This document shows, in pieces, positions 25,101 through 32,138 of a DNA stretch of 38,157 bases. This DNA is from Nitrospirota bacterium (GTDB lineage: Bacteria > Nitrospirota > Leptospirillia > Leptospirillales > Leptospirillaceae). How positions within the stretch are numbered: position 1 is the stretch's first letter; every line of letters begins with the position of its first letter. Made by a program: the position numbers and the translations under genes. The stretch spans positions 1 to 38,157 of the forward strand of contig DAHXNG010000077.1 of the NCBI GenBank assembly GCA_027366615.1, given 5' to 3'. The notes beneath the pieces were generated by a model that ran no database searches, had not been told where the DNA came from, and worked only from the letters and a program-made list of their open reading frames with translations.

Positions 25101-25501
25101 TCCTTTCTCAGCTTGTAGGGAAAATTGTCGTAATAATAGTCGGGGGGCAGGTTCTGGAGCAGGTCGGGAATTTTGTCTCCCTCGATGGCCTCCCAGGGGC
25201 CCTTCAGATCTTCCGACCGGTACCATTGATCCTGATAGTACTGGTAGTAGACCCCGTCCCGCAGATAGAGGGGACGGCTTGATGTCAGGAAGATATAGAG
25301 GTTTGTCCGGGGAAGAAGGACCGGGGTCGACTGCCCCTCAAAACGGATCGGGGTAGGCTGGTCGTCCACCGACACCGCCCCCTCCCCGGGAGCATTCGAG
25401 GCACATCCTGCTCCAACGAGAAGTGCTGCGGACAGCATGAAAGGAATCGCCCATCCCTTGACTCCCCCCCCGATTCTTCCTAGAATGGCCTTCGTGTCCA
25501 C
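25094..25501 (-). CDS. Small Tyr-rich lipoprotein of unknown function
   Basis: The 135-residue protein has a signal peptide with a hydrophobic stretch (about 17-31) and a weak lipobox VGAGC with Cys33, so it is probably a lipoprotein. The C-terminal half is rich in Tyr and Trp: LYLRDGVYYQYYQDQWYRS (about 78-96), then DLKGPWEAI. Such GVYYxYxxxxWYxSxxxxGPW patterns occur in exported proteins of unknown function. The GTG start follows AGGAGGGAGG. It is 69 bp downstream of the Fur-family gene and likely the last gene of the RND-lipoprotein-Fur unit. Confidence 0.8.
   Translation of the reverse strand: MDTKAILGRIGGGVKGWAIPFMLSAALLVGAGCASNAPGEGAVSVDDQPTPIRFEGQSTPVLLPRTNLYIFLTSSRPLYLRDGVYYQYYQDQWYRSEDLKGPWEAIEGDKIPDLLQNLPPDYYYDNFPYKLRKDH
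25458..25486 (+). promoter_or_regulatory. Near-consensus sigma-70 promoter, antisense to the Tyr-rich lipoprotein gene
   Basis: TTGACT (25458-25463), exactly 17 bp, then TAGAAT (25481-25486) on the plus strand. It is one of the best promoter-like matches seen in the window. Transcription would start near 25493, at the GTG of a small hydrophobic ORF, and would run antisense into the 3' end of the Fur-family gene. Confidence 0.5.
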
Positions 25502-25619
25502 AAACCCTCCCTCCTATCTGAAGCCTGTTCTTCTCATCGTGGCCCTGCTCCTTCTTCTGGGTGCCGGGCTCTATCTTGCCTCGAGCGAGCTCCCCACCTT
25601 CAAGCCTCTGGGTCCCTGA
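25494..25619 (+). CDS. Possible leaderless small membrane protein
   Basis: A 41-codon frame from GTG encodes a polar N-terminus (STNPPSYLKP), a strongly hydrophobic helix (VLLIVALLLLLGAGLYLA) and a short tail, as in one-helix small membrane proteins. There is no Shine-Dalgarno; instead the GTG lies where transcription from the TTGACT-N17-TAGAAT promoter should start, suggesting leaderless translation. An in-frame ATG at 25485 overlaps the -10 and could not be used from this promoter. The frame overlaps antisense the first codons of the Tyr-rich lipoprotein gene and the last 49 bp of the Fur-family gene, whose tail there is beyond the conserved domain. A chance hydrophobic frame or an antisense RNA is the alternative. 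Confidence 0.35.
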   Translation: MSTNPPSYLKPVLLIVALLLLLGAGLYLASSELPTFKPLGP

Positions 25620-26068
25620 CCCCTCGCTCCCGGAGCGGCCTCCCGTTTCGAGCGGCAGGCAGAGCAGATTCCCTCGATGTCGAACCGATGCACCGCCTCA
25701 GAGTACCCTTCCCGCCTTACCCTCTCGTCGATCACCGCCTCCAGAGGACAGAAATCGATGTGTCGGACCTCTCCGCAAACCCGGCAGACCAGGTGGTGGT
25801 GGTGGCCGGCCATCCCCACGATATAGCCATCCTCCCCCTCCTCCCGGTGCATCCGCTCGAGAACGCCGAGACGCAGGAACAGGTCGATGGTCCGGAACAG
25901 GGTCGCCCGGCCAAGATCAGGATGAGTTTCCTCCATGCGCCGCTGAAGATCCGCGACGGAAAAGATCCCGGAAAAATGGACAAGCTCCGCCACAATGGCG
26001 GAACGCTGTGGCGTCAGCCGAACACCATGGTGCTCGATGGCCCGACGCATCTCTTCAAGCGTATACAC
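25571..26068 (-). CDS. Fur-family metal-dependent repressor
   Basis: The 165-residue regulator has the winged-helix DNA-binding part (GVRLTPQRSAIVAELV, then LGRATLFRTIDLFLRLGVL) and the metal-binding dimer domain with HHHHLVCRVCGEVRHIDF (89-106). Two CxxC pairs (Cys95/98 and Cys135/138) should form the structural zinc site. Motifs do not settle between Fur, PerR and Zur. About 25 residues after the last CxxC are unlike the family. GTG start with GGAT upstream. It lies 39 bp downstream of the RND-linked lipoprotein gene, so it may regulate that unit; a 7-1-7 palindrome upstream of the RND gene is a candidate operator. Confidence 0.9.
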   Translation of the reverse strand: MYTLEEMRRAIEHHGVRLTPQRSAIVAELVHFSGIFSVADLQRRMEETHPDLGRATLFRTIDLFLRLGVLERMHREEGEDGYIVGMAGHHHHLVCRVCGEVRHIDFCPLEAVIDERVRREGYSEAVHRFDIEGICSACRSKREAAPGARGQGPRGLKVGSSLEAR

Positions 26069-26107
26069 GGAGATCCTTTCGTGCCGATGTCCGGAAGATG
26101 AGAGGGA

Positions 26108-26743
26108 TCAACGGTCGACCAAGAGAAACGAGAAGACCTTAAGGGGACTCTGGGGATCGAGGAGCTTTTGGATGAAGTCCCCGAGGAATGTGAACTCGTT
26201 GACAACCTTGGGAGTTCCGGGCGCGACCGTCAGAATGAGAAGAGGATCGGTGCAGCCGTTGACGTAATTTCCGATCCCTATGCCCTTTTGGCTGTCGACC
26301 GCCACGGGAGAGAGCGTTCGCAGGAAGCGGTCAAGGTCGGGGTGAAAGTAGAACCTCCGGTCGATCCTGTTGTTCCAGTCCGTTCCCTTGACCTCAACCG
26401 ACTGAACATACCCGTTTTCCCGTCCAATGAAGCGGACGATCACGTTGCGGTATCGGGAAGGCAACTTCACGACGCGGTTATGTTCACAGTGGATTACATA
26501 TGGGTGATCCGCATCGAGCCGGATTGTATAGGGAAGCTCGTAGGGAAGGGCCTTCCTGTTGTAGAAGGGATTGATGGCCCGCACGATGATCCCGTTGGAG
26601 CTGGCGTCGGGTGTCAGTCCAGCCGAATTAAGGGTCGGATGAGGGTGGTTGAATGTGCACCCTCCAAGAATTCCCATCAAAAGAATCGCTCCGAAAAGGA
26701 GCCCCATCGCCCCCGTCCGTCCGATCCGCTTCTCAAGTCCCAT
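26108..26743 (-). CDS. Lipoprotein of unknown function coupled to an RND pump gene
   Basis: I do not recognise this 211-residue protein. It has a lipoprotein signal peptide ending in LGGC (Cys29). The mature part contains ELPYTIRLDADHPYVIHCEH, a basic strand region (RYRNVIVRFIGRENG) and a C-terminus ending KVFSFLLVDR. It carries three further features of note: a second Cys in IHCEH, one in VNGCTDP, and no repeat or enzyme motif. The ATG at 26743 has AGGAGG seven bases upstream and lies 11 bp inside the end of the RND gene, so the two are co-translated. A periplasmic accessory role for the pump is a guess from position only. Confidence 0.8.
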   Translation of the reverse strand: MGLEKRIGRTGAMGLLFGAILLMGILGGCTFNHPHPTLNSAGLTPDASSNGIIVRAINPFYNRKALPYELPYTIRLDADHPYVIHCEHNRVVKLPSRYRNVIVRFIGRENGYVQSVEVKGTDWNNRIDRRFYFHPDLDRFLRTLSPVAVDSQKGIGIGNYVNGCTDPLLILTVAPGTPKVVNEFTFLGDFIQKLLDPQSPLKVFSFLLVDR

Positions 26744-29700
26744 GACGTTCCTCCTCCTTATGTATCCTCGGTTCCTCAACTTGTCCCCATCTTTCGGACA
26801 GGAGTACGACCCTGGCATAGACGACGGGCACCAGGAAAAGCGTAAAGATCATCGACGACAGAAGCCCCCCGATCACGACGACCGCCATCGACTCTCGGAT
26901 TCGGCCGCCGGCACCGAGACCCACGGCCATGGGGAGCATTCCGAAGACCATGGCAAGGGTCGTCATGGCAATGGGGCGAAGCCTGATCCTGGCCGAAAGT
27001 CTCGCCGCCTCCCGCGGGTCCTTTCCCAGCCGCCGCTGCCGGTTGGCGTGATCCACTAGAAGAATAGCATTCTTTGTCACCAATCCAAACAGAATGATGA
27101 GGCCGATAGCCCCCATCATATTGACCGAGATTCCGGAAATCCAGAGCCCCAGCACCGCCCCGATAACCCCGAAGGGAATCGAGACCATGATCACAAGCGG
27201 AAGGAGAAGGCTCCCGAAGAGGAGGGCAAGGATCAGGAAGACACCCGCCACGGAGACGAGGACCGCCGTCAGGATCTGTCCCTTTGCATCCCGGAGAACA
27301 TCGGCATTGCCCACATATCGAAGGCGATAGGCCGGGGGGAGAGACTTCCGGGCCCACCGGTCGACCGAGTCCATCGTCGCTCCCAGGGAGAGCGGCGGAA
27401 GAATCTGGGCAGAGACGGTAAGGGAGGGACTCCGGTCATCGCGGTTTTCCCTCAGGCTCGCCGTCTCACGTCGAAGTGCTGCCACCGAAGAAAGAGGAAC
27501 GGTCCGGCCGGGAGTGACGGGAAAGGGAAGCTGGCCCACCTTCCTCATGGAGAGAGCATCGGAGGGCGACAGGAGGACCCGGAGAGGTCGGAGCCCCGAG
27601 GCGGTCTCAACCATTCCGGCCGGGGCCCCCTCTGTCAAGGTCGAAAGCCAGGCAGCCAGACGTCCTGGCGTGAGAAAAAAGCGCGCCATGGCCTCCGGAG
27701 TCGGCTGCACGACAATCCGGGATCCTGCCCCCCCCGAGGAGGTCCGCACATCCCGCATCCCGGGAATGGCGGCGAGTGTTGCGACGAGATCCTCCCCCAG
27801 CCGATCGAGGACCTTTGAATCCGGACCGAGAAGAAAGCACTGAAAGGGCGGTGTCTCACCTGTCCCCCCCAAGGGGCCCGCCCGGCCGATGGAACCCGAG
27901 ACCCCGGGGGTCGCCACAAGAATCTTCCGGGTCCGCTCCATCTCCCGGGTGTCCGAGACGGTGCGGCGGGAGAGGTCGACCAACGTGACATAGAGAAAGC
28001 CCTCCGACGGAGGCGTTCCCTCTCTTCCCCCGGCCCTGGCCAGGACAGAGCGCACCCCCGAAAGCCCCCGGACCTTCCCGGCAATCGCCTCAAGAATCCG
28101 GTCGGTTCTTTCGAGGCTGGGAGAGCCGGAGACCCGGAGGTGAACGAGGAAGCTTCCCCGGTCCTCCTCCGGAATCAGGTTCCAGGGAAGCCGCTTTGCC
28201 AGAAGAAGCGACCCGGAAAGCAGAAGCAGGGATCCCAGGATCAGGAGGAGGGGGCGGTCCATGGCAACCTCAAGCCCCCGTTCATAGAGGTCTCCCACCC
28301 GGCGTCCGAACCGGACGATCGCCGGAAAGGGGCGGGGATCGTCGGAGCCGCCCCGCCTCCGGGAGCGTCCGGCCAGGACCGGCGTGACTGTCAGAGAGAT
28401 AAGGAGGGAGGCCAGAACGGCAATAGAGACGGTCCAGCCGAACTCCCGAAAAAACTCGCCCAGAACTCCGTGCATCATGGCCATGGGAGCAAAGACGGCC
28501 ACGACGGAGAGCGTGGTGGCGACTACCGCCCGCACGATTTCTCCCACCCCGGAGCGGGCGGCATCGGAGAGCGTCTCCCCCATCGATCGGTGGCGGTTGA
28601 TGCTCTCGAGAACAACGATCGCGTCGTCGATGAGAATGCCTACGACAAGAGAGAGCGCCAGCATCGTCAGGGTATTGAGGGTGAATCCGAAGAGGTGGAC
28701 AAGGGGGAAAACGGCCAGGATGGAGGCGGGTATTGCCACAGCCGCCACGGCAGTCTCGCGGAGGTTGCCCAAAAAGACAAGGATCGAAAGAACCGCAAGG
28801 AGGCCTCCCAGGACAAGGGTCTCGAGGAGTTCGCGGTTGTTTTTTGCGATCTCGATGGAGCGGTCCATGCGAACGGCGGCCGGGATCCCCTTCAAGACCG
28901 GAAGGCCGGGAGCACCGGGGCGGGTCAGTGCCGCCAGACGAAGGCGAATCCGGGAGGAGAGGGCGACAAGATTGGCTCCCGAAGCCGCAAAGACGCGAAG
29001 CGCAATGGCCGGCTTCCCGTCGAAGCGAAAAAGGTCGGCCATTTGCCGGGGGCCGGTGGAGATGGTGGCGATCGATGAGAGGGGAACGCTGTGTCCCGAC
29101 GGAAGGGGAACGGAGAGAGCGCCCAGATTGGGGCGGGCCAGAGGGATTCCCCGGACCTCAAGCGCCGTCGACTGTCTGTCGTCTGCGACCTGTCCTGCCG
29201 GATAGTCCCGACCCCGCTCCCGGAGCCACAGGGCAAGCTTCGGAATCGAGATCCCCTCCTTTTTCAGGGTCTCGGCGGTCAGGGTGAGGCGTACCTCTTC
29301 TTCAGGAGGCCACAGAGCCTCGATCTTCCCGACCCCGGAAAGCCTTTCGAGAGCCGGAACAAGGGTCGATGCGACATAGGCGGCCGACGGATCCCCGACC
29401 CGTTCGGGAAAAAGGATCCACAAAAGGGGCTGGCGCGTCGGGTTCTCCCGTTTGACCCAAACCGAGGAGACCGACTTCGGGAAGGAGGCCCGGAGATGTC
29501 TCACCACCCGTCCCACGCGGGCCCGGGTATCCGAGGAAAGCTCCGTATCCTTGAAGACCGCCGTCACGACCGCCCCCCCCGAGACAACGGTCGACTGGAC
29601 ATGCAGAATCCCCGGAAGGGCCGAGATCTCTGCCTCAAGCGGTACGACGATTCTTTTCGTGATGCCGTCGGGAGACTCGCCCGGATCGATGACCGTGACG

Positions 29701-29858
29701 CCCACGAGGGGAAAGCGCACCCGGGGAAAGAGGTCCACCCCCATCTGAAGGTAGGAGAACACACCGGCGACAATCGTCCCGAGGAGCAGGAGAAGGGTCA
29801 GGGACGGGTGGCCGAGAGCCAGATCGGTCAGGGAGAGAGTCTTCTTCTTTTCGGGCAA
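26733..29858 (-). CDS. RND-family efflux pump (AcrB-like inner-membrane transporter)
   Basis: The 1041-residue protein is a full-length RND transporter: twelve membrane helices, with two large periplasmic loops after helices 1 and 7. It begins with HPSLTLLLLLGTIVAGVFSY and FPRVRFPLVGV, typical of the HAE/AcrB branch. Helix 4 carries the proton-relay pair in VVGILIDDAIVVLESINRH, and helix 10 region shows GLVTKNAILLVDHANR. Drugs, lipids or metals are possible substrates; the charged helix-4 motif of heavy-metal CusA pumps is not apparent. No membrane-fusion or outer-membrane partner gene is adjacent. TTG start, supported by GAGGA six bases upstream. An unknown lipoprotein gene overlaps its end and a Fur-family gene follows. 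Confidence 0.93.
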   Translation of the reverse strand: MPEKKKTLSLTDLALGHPSLTLLLLLGTIVAGVFSYLQMGVDLFPRVRFPLVGVTVIDPGESPDGITKRIVVPLEAEISALPGILHVQSTVVSGGAVVTAVFKDTELSSDTRARVGRVVRHLRASFPKSVSSVWVKRENPTRQPLLWILFPERVGDPSAAYVASTLVPALERLSGVGKIEALWPPEEEVRLTLTAETLKKEGISIPKLALWLRERGRDYPAGQVADDRQSTALEVRGIPLARPNLGALSVPLPSGHSVPLSSIATISTGPRQMADLFRFDGKPAIALRVFAASGANLVALSSRIRLRLAALTRPGAPGLPVLKGIPAAVRMDRSIEIAKNNRELLETLVLGGLLAVLSILVFLGNLRETAVAAVAIPASILAVFPLVHLFGFTLNTLTMLALSLVVGILIDDAIVVLESINRHRSMGETLSDAARSGVGEIVRAVVATTLSVVAVFAPMAMMHGVLGEFFREFGWTVSIAVLASLLISLTVTPVLAGRSRRRGGSDDPRPFPAIVRFGRRVGDLYERGLEVAMDRPLLLILGSLLLLSGSLLLAKRLPWNLIPEEDRGSFLVHLRVSGSPSLERTDRILEAIAGKVRGLSGVRSVLARAGGREGTPPSEGFLYVTLVDLSRRTVSDTREMERTRKILVATPGVSGSIGRAGPLGGTGETPPFQCFLLGPDSKVLDRLGEDLVATLAAIPGMRDVRTSSGGAGSRIVVQPTPEAMARFFLTPGRLAAWLSTLTEGAPAGMVETASGLRPLRVLLSPSDALSMRKVGQLPFPVTPGRTVPLSSVAALRRETASLRENRDDRSPSLTVSAQILPPLSLGATMDSVDRWARKSLPPAYRLRYVGNADVLRDAKGQILTAVLVSVAGVFLILALLFGSLLLPLVIMVSIPFGVIGAVLGLWISGISVNMMGAIGLIILFGLVTKNAILLVDHANRQRRLGKDPREAARLSARIRLRPIAMTTLAMVFGMLPMAVGLGAGGRIRESMAVVVIGGLLSSMIFTLFLVPVVYARVVLLSERWGQVEEPRIHKEEERHGT

Positions 29859-29969
29859 ACCGCGTCCTCGATCGATCAGATGAAAGAAGGCCTGAGCGGA
29901 ATAAGACGCCTTGTCCGCCGTCCATTTTTTGGGGATCAGGCTATTGAGCCTACCCGAAGAGCCCGGGGG

Positions 29970-29999
29970 ATGACAAGTGGAGGGCTCCGGTCCTAGAAT
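29970..29999 (+). promoter_or_regulatory. Candidate promoter of the thioredoxin-fold lipoprotein gene
   Basis: ATGACA (29970-29975), an 18-bp spacer and TAGAAT (29994-29999). The -10 forms the left arm of the 7-1-7 palindrome, so a protein bound there would block this promoter. Confidence 0.45.
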
Positions 30000-30008
30000 A
30001 TTATTCTA
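29994..30008. promoter_or_regulatory. Perfect 7-1-7 palindrome, candidate operator
   Basis: TAGAATA (29994-30000), T, TATTCTA (30002-30008) is a perfect 15-bp palindrome in the 227-bp gap between the divergent RND and thioredoxin-fold lipoprotein genes. The 7-1-7 layout and AT-rich arms are like Fur/PerR boxes, although the arm sequence is not the classical one. On the minus strand a TTGACT hexamer (30015-30010) abuts it. Confidence 0.5.
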
Positions 30009-30085
30009 AAGTCAAAGCGCCGCGGAACCTCGCAGGGTCAAAAAACGACCGGGGTGCCGACCGTATTCATCAAAATGGAGACCGC

Positions 30086-30613
30086 ATGCAGGCCCTTTCC
30101 CTCCCTTCCGGAAGCTTCGTCCGGAGCCTTGCCCTGAGCCTTTTTGCCGCCGGATCCCTTTTCGCCCTCTCGGGGTGCGACTGGTTCCTCTCCTTTCCCA
30201 AGGAGGGAACCCGGGCCCCCATCAGCCACAATCCCGTCCTGGCCGTCGGGGAACGCTTCGGCGACATCTGCACGATGAATGTGCCCGACCATCTTCACCG
30301 CGAGAGCTTCTCCCATGCCATCTACCACCACCGGCCCATCCTTGTCTTCTTCGGGGCCCCGATCCACTGTACCCCCTGCGTCCACGAGGATCGGGTCGTC
30401 CAGGGGCTCCAGGGAACCTATAACCGGGATATGGCCTTCATCCACATAGACGACTACGAAGACTCCGAGCAAAAGACGGTCCGGGAATGGCGGGTCCACG
30501 GAGAGCCCTGGGTCGCGGTGATCGACGGGGAGGGCGTTATCCGCCACGTGATTCCGGGGGACGCCAACTACTATTCTCTCAACAGGATGGTCAAGGAAAT
30601 CCTTCACCAATAA
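30086..30613 (+). CDS. Thioredoxin-fold lipoprotein
   Basis: The 175-residue protein has a lipoprotein signal peptide with lipobox ALSGC (Cys31). The mature domain has the thioredoxin layout: strand ILVFFGAPIHCTPC with the redox pair Cys95-Thr-Pro-Cys98, a following helix, strand MAFIHIDDYED, and a cis-proline segment GEPWVAVIDGEG. It is probably an envelope thiol-disulfide protein. TGGAG five bases upstream supports the ATG. It is divergent from the RND gene, across a shared palindrome, and ends 43 bp before the convergent CCA-enzyme gene. Confidence 0.85.
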   Translation: MQALSLPSGSFVRSLALSLFAAGSLFALSGCDWFLSFPKEGTRAPISHNPVLAVGERFGDICTMNVPDHLHRESFSHAIYHHRPILVFFGAPIHCTPCVHEDRVVQGLQGTYNRDMAFIHIDDYEDSEQKTVREWRVHGEPWVAVIDGEGVIRHVIPGDANYYSLNRMVKEILHQ

Positions 30614-30656
30614 ATGCTGGCAGGGGAGATACTGCGGGAGAAAGAGGCCCGGTCCC

Positions 30657-32009
30657 TTACCCCGAAAACCTCTGATCAAGCCAGATCACCGCATCGGAGA
30701 AGCTGGCGAGCGCTCCTGTCCGCTGTTCCCACCGGATCTCTTCGAGGACACCCTTTCTCTCCTTTGGAGAAATACCGGGATACCGGAGAAGGACCTCTCC
30801 TCCCACGAGCGGAGGGGCAAAGCGCCCGCGAACAAGATAGTCCTCCCAGAGAGCCCTCTCCTCCCCCCGGCACCGGAGCAGCGAAAGAAGAACCTTTCCG
30901 GTCTCCATCCGGTCGGCCAATGCCAGCATCCTCCCCGGATCCCCTCCCGAGCGGCGCCTGAGTCCCGGATAGCCCCCTCCCCCCGGCCAGGAGGCGGGTG
31001 AGAAAAGCGTCTCCGAAAGTCTGTCGACAAGTCGGGATCCGACCCCGAGAGCCTGGACCGACCGCTCGAATCTCTCTTTTTGAAGGCCAAAGAAGAGCCC
31101 AAGATAGAACATCTCCCGATCGGCGTCGGCCAGCGAGGACTCTTTTCTGGCCGCCTCCCGGAGCGATCGCCGCACCGCCCTCCAGCGCTCGAGCCTCATT
31201 TTCCGGCCCGGAGTGAGGGTCACAAGCCCTCTCTCCGTAAGACTCGACACCGCCCCCGAAGAAAAAAGGGACTCAAGGGCGGCAAGGGGATCGGGTTCGG
31301 AAAGAAGTCGCGAAAACTCCGCCCCGACCCTGGCCGGACCAACCTCCCGCCAAAGATCCGGGAGAGAAAGATCCTCCTTGAGCGCCTTGAGAAGGGGAGC
31401 ACGAGAGGAAAGTCCCAATCGGGTGGAGAGCCGGGCCCAGCGAAAGATCCGGGTGGGATCCTCCCTGAAAGCATTCGGACGGAGGAGGGAGATCGTGCGC
31501 TGCTTGAGGTCTGAGGCGCCCCCGAACGGGTCGAGAAGCCGGTCGAAGGACCTCCGGGCGGGGTTCCACCTGAGGTAGAGGGCATTCATGGGGAAGTCGC
31601 GCCGCGCGGCATCCTCATCAAAGCTTCCCGGAAAGACCCGCGGCAACCTCCCGTCCTTTTCGTAGATCTCCCGGCGAAATCCGGCCAGATCCACACGGAG
31701 GCTCTCCGCCCCATCAAAACACTCGATCCGGGCAGTGAGGAAGTCCCGTTCGACGCGAAGCGTCCCCGGAAGAGCCCGGGCCACCGCCTCCACCCACGGG
31801 AAGAATCCCCGGTCGCAGACAAGATCGATCTCCCGCTCAAGGTTTCCCCCCTGAGCGACGCCCTCATCTCCCGCAGACCCGGCGAGGATCCGGTCGCGGA
31901 CCCATCCCCCCACGACATAGACATGTCCTCCCTCCGGGGGAGGGATTCGCTCGAGAATCTTCCTCCATCTCTCCCCCGGCTCGATGCCCTCCGGCTCTTC
32001 CCCCCGCAT
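30657..32009 (-). CDS. cca: CCA tRNA nucleotidyltransferase / poly(A) polymerase family protein
   Basis: This class II nucleotidyltransferase adds CCA to tRNA ends or tails RNA. The 450-residue protein has YVVGGWVRDRILAG (about 30-43), the acidic metal-binding EIDLV (ExD) after a loop lengthened by a Gly/Glu-rich insertion, RRDFPMNALYLRW, DPFGGASDLKQRTI and REDPTRIFRWARLSTRLGL, all family landmarks. No C-terminal HD domain is visible. CCA-adding and poly(A)-adding members are not separable from these motifs alone. The ATG at 32009 follows AGGAGGT. It is divergent from the TPR gene and convergent with the thioredoxin-fold lipoprotein gene. Confidence 0.87.
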   Translation of the reverse strand: MRGEEPEGIEPGERWRKILERIPPPEGGHVYVVGGWVRDRILAGSAGDEGVAQGGNLEREIDLVCDRGFFPWVEAVARALPGTLRVERDFLTARIECFDGAESLRVDLAGFRREIYEKDGRLPRVFPGSFDEDAARRDFPMNALYLRWNPARRSFDRLLDPFGGASDLKQRTISLLRPNAFREDPTRIFRWARLSTRLGLSSRAPLLKALKEDLSLPDLWREVGPARVGAEFSRLLSEPDPLAALESLFSSGAVSSLTERGLVTLTPGRKMRLERWRAVRRSLREAARKESSLADADREMFYLGLFFGLQKERFERSVQALGVGSRLVDRLSETLFSPASWPGGGGYPGLRRRSGGDPGRMLALADRMETGKVLLSLLRCRGEERALWEDYLVRGRFAPPLVGGEVLLRYPGISPKERKGVLEEIRWEQRTGALASFSDAVIWLDQRFSG

Positions 32010-32138
32010 TCGACCTCCTCCGCACCGTCCGGGGCGCGGTTGTGATACCATGGTCAAAAAATCCTCCCTCGCCCCGGCTCCCCCGGGCAGGGATCTGCCG
32101 CACACGAGCATAGCCTCACGAGCATGGAAGGATGCCGC

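Noticed and set aside
28140-29996. Plus-strand frames antisense to the RND pump gene
   Set aside because: They are shadows of the RND gene, with low-complexity charged composition and no ribosome-binding sites or motifs.
30038-30679. 213-codon minus-strand frame opposite the thioredoxin-fold lipoprotein gene
   Set aside because: The plus-strand gene has a signal peptide, lipobox, CxxC site and ribosome-binding site; the minus frame has none.
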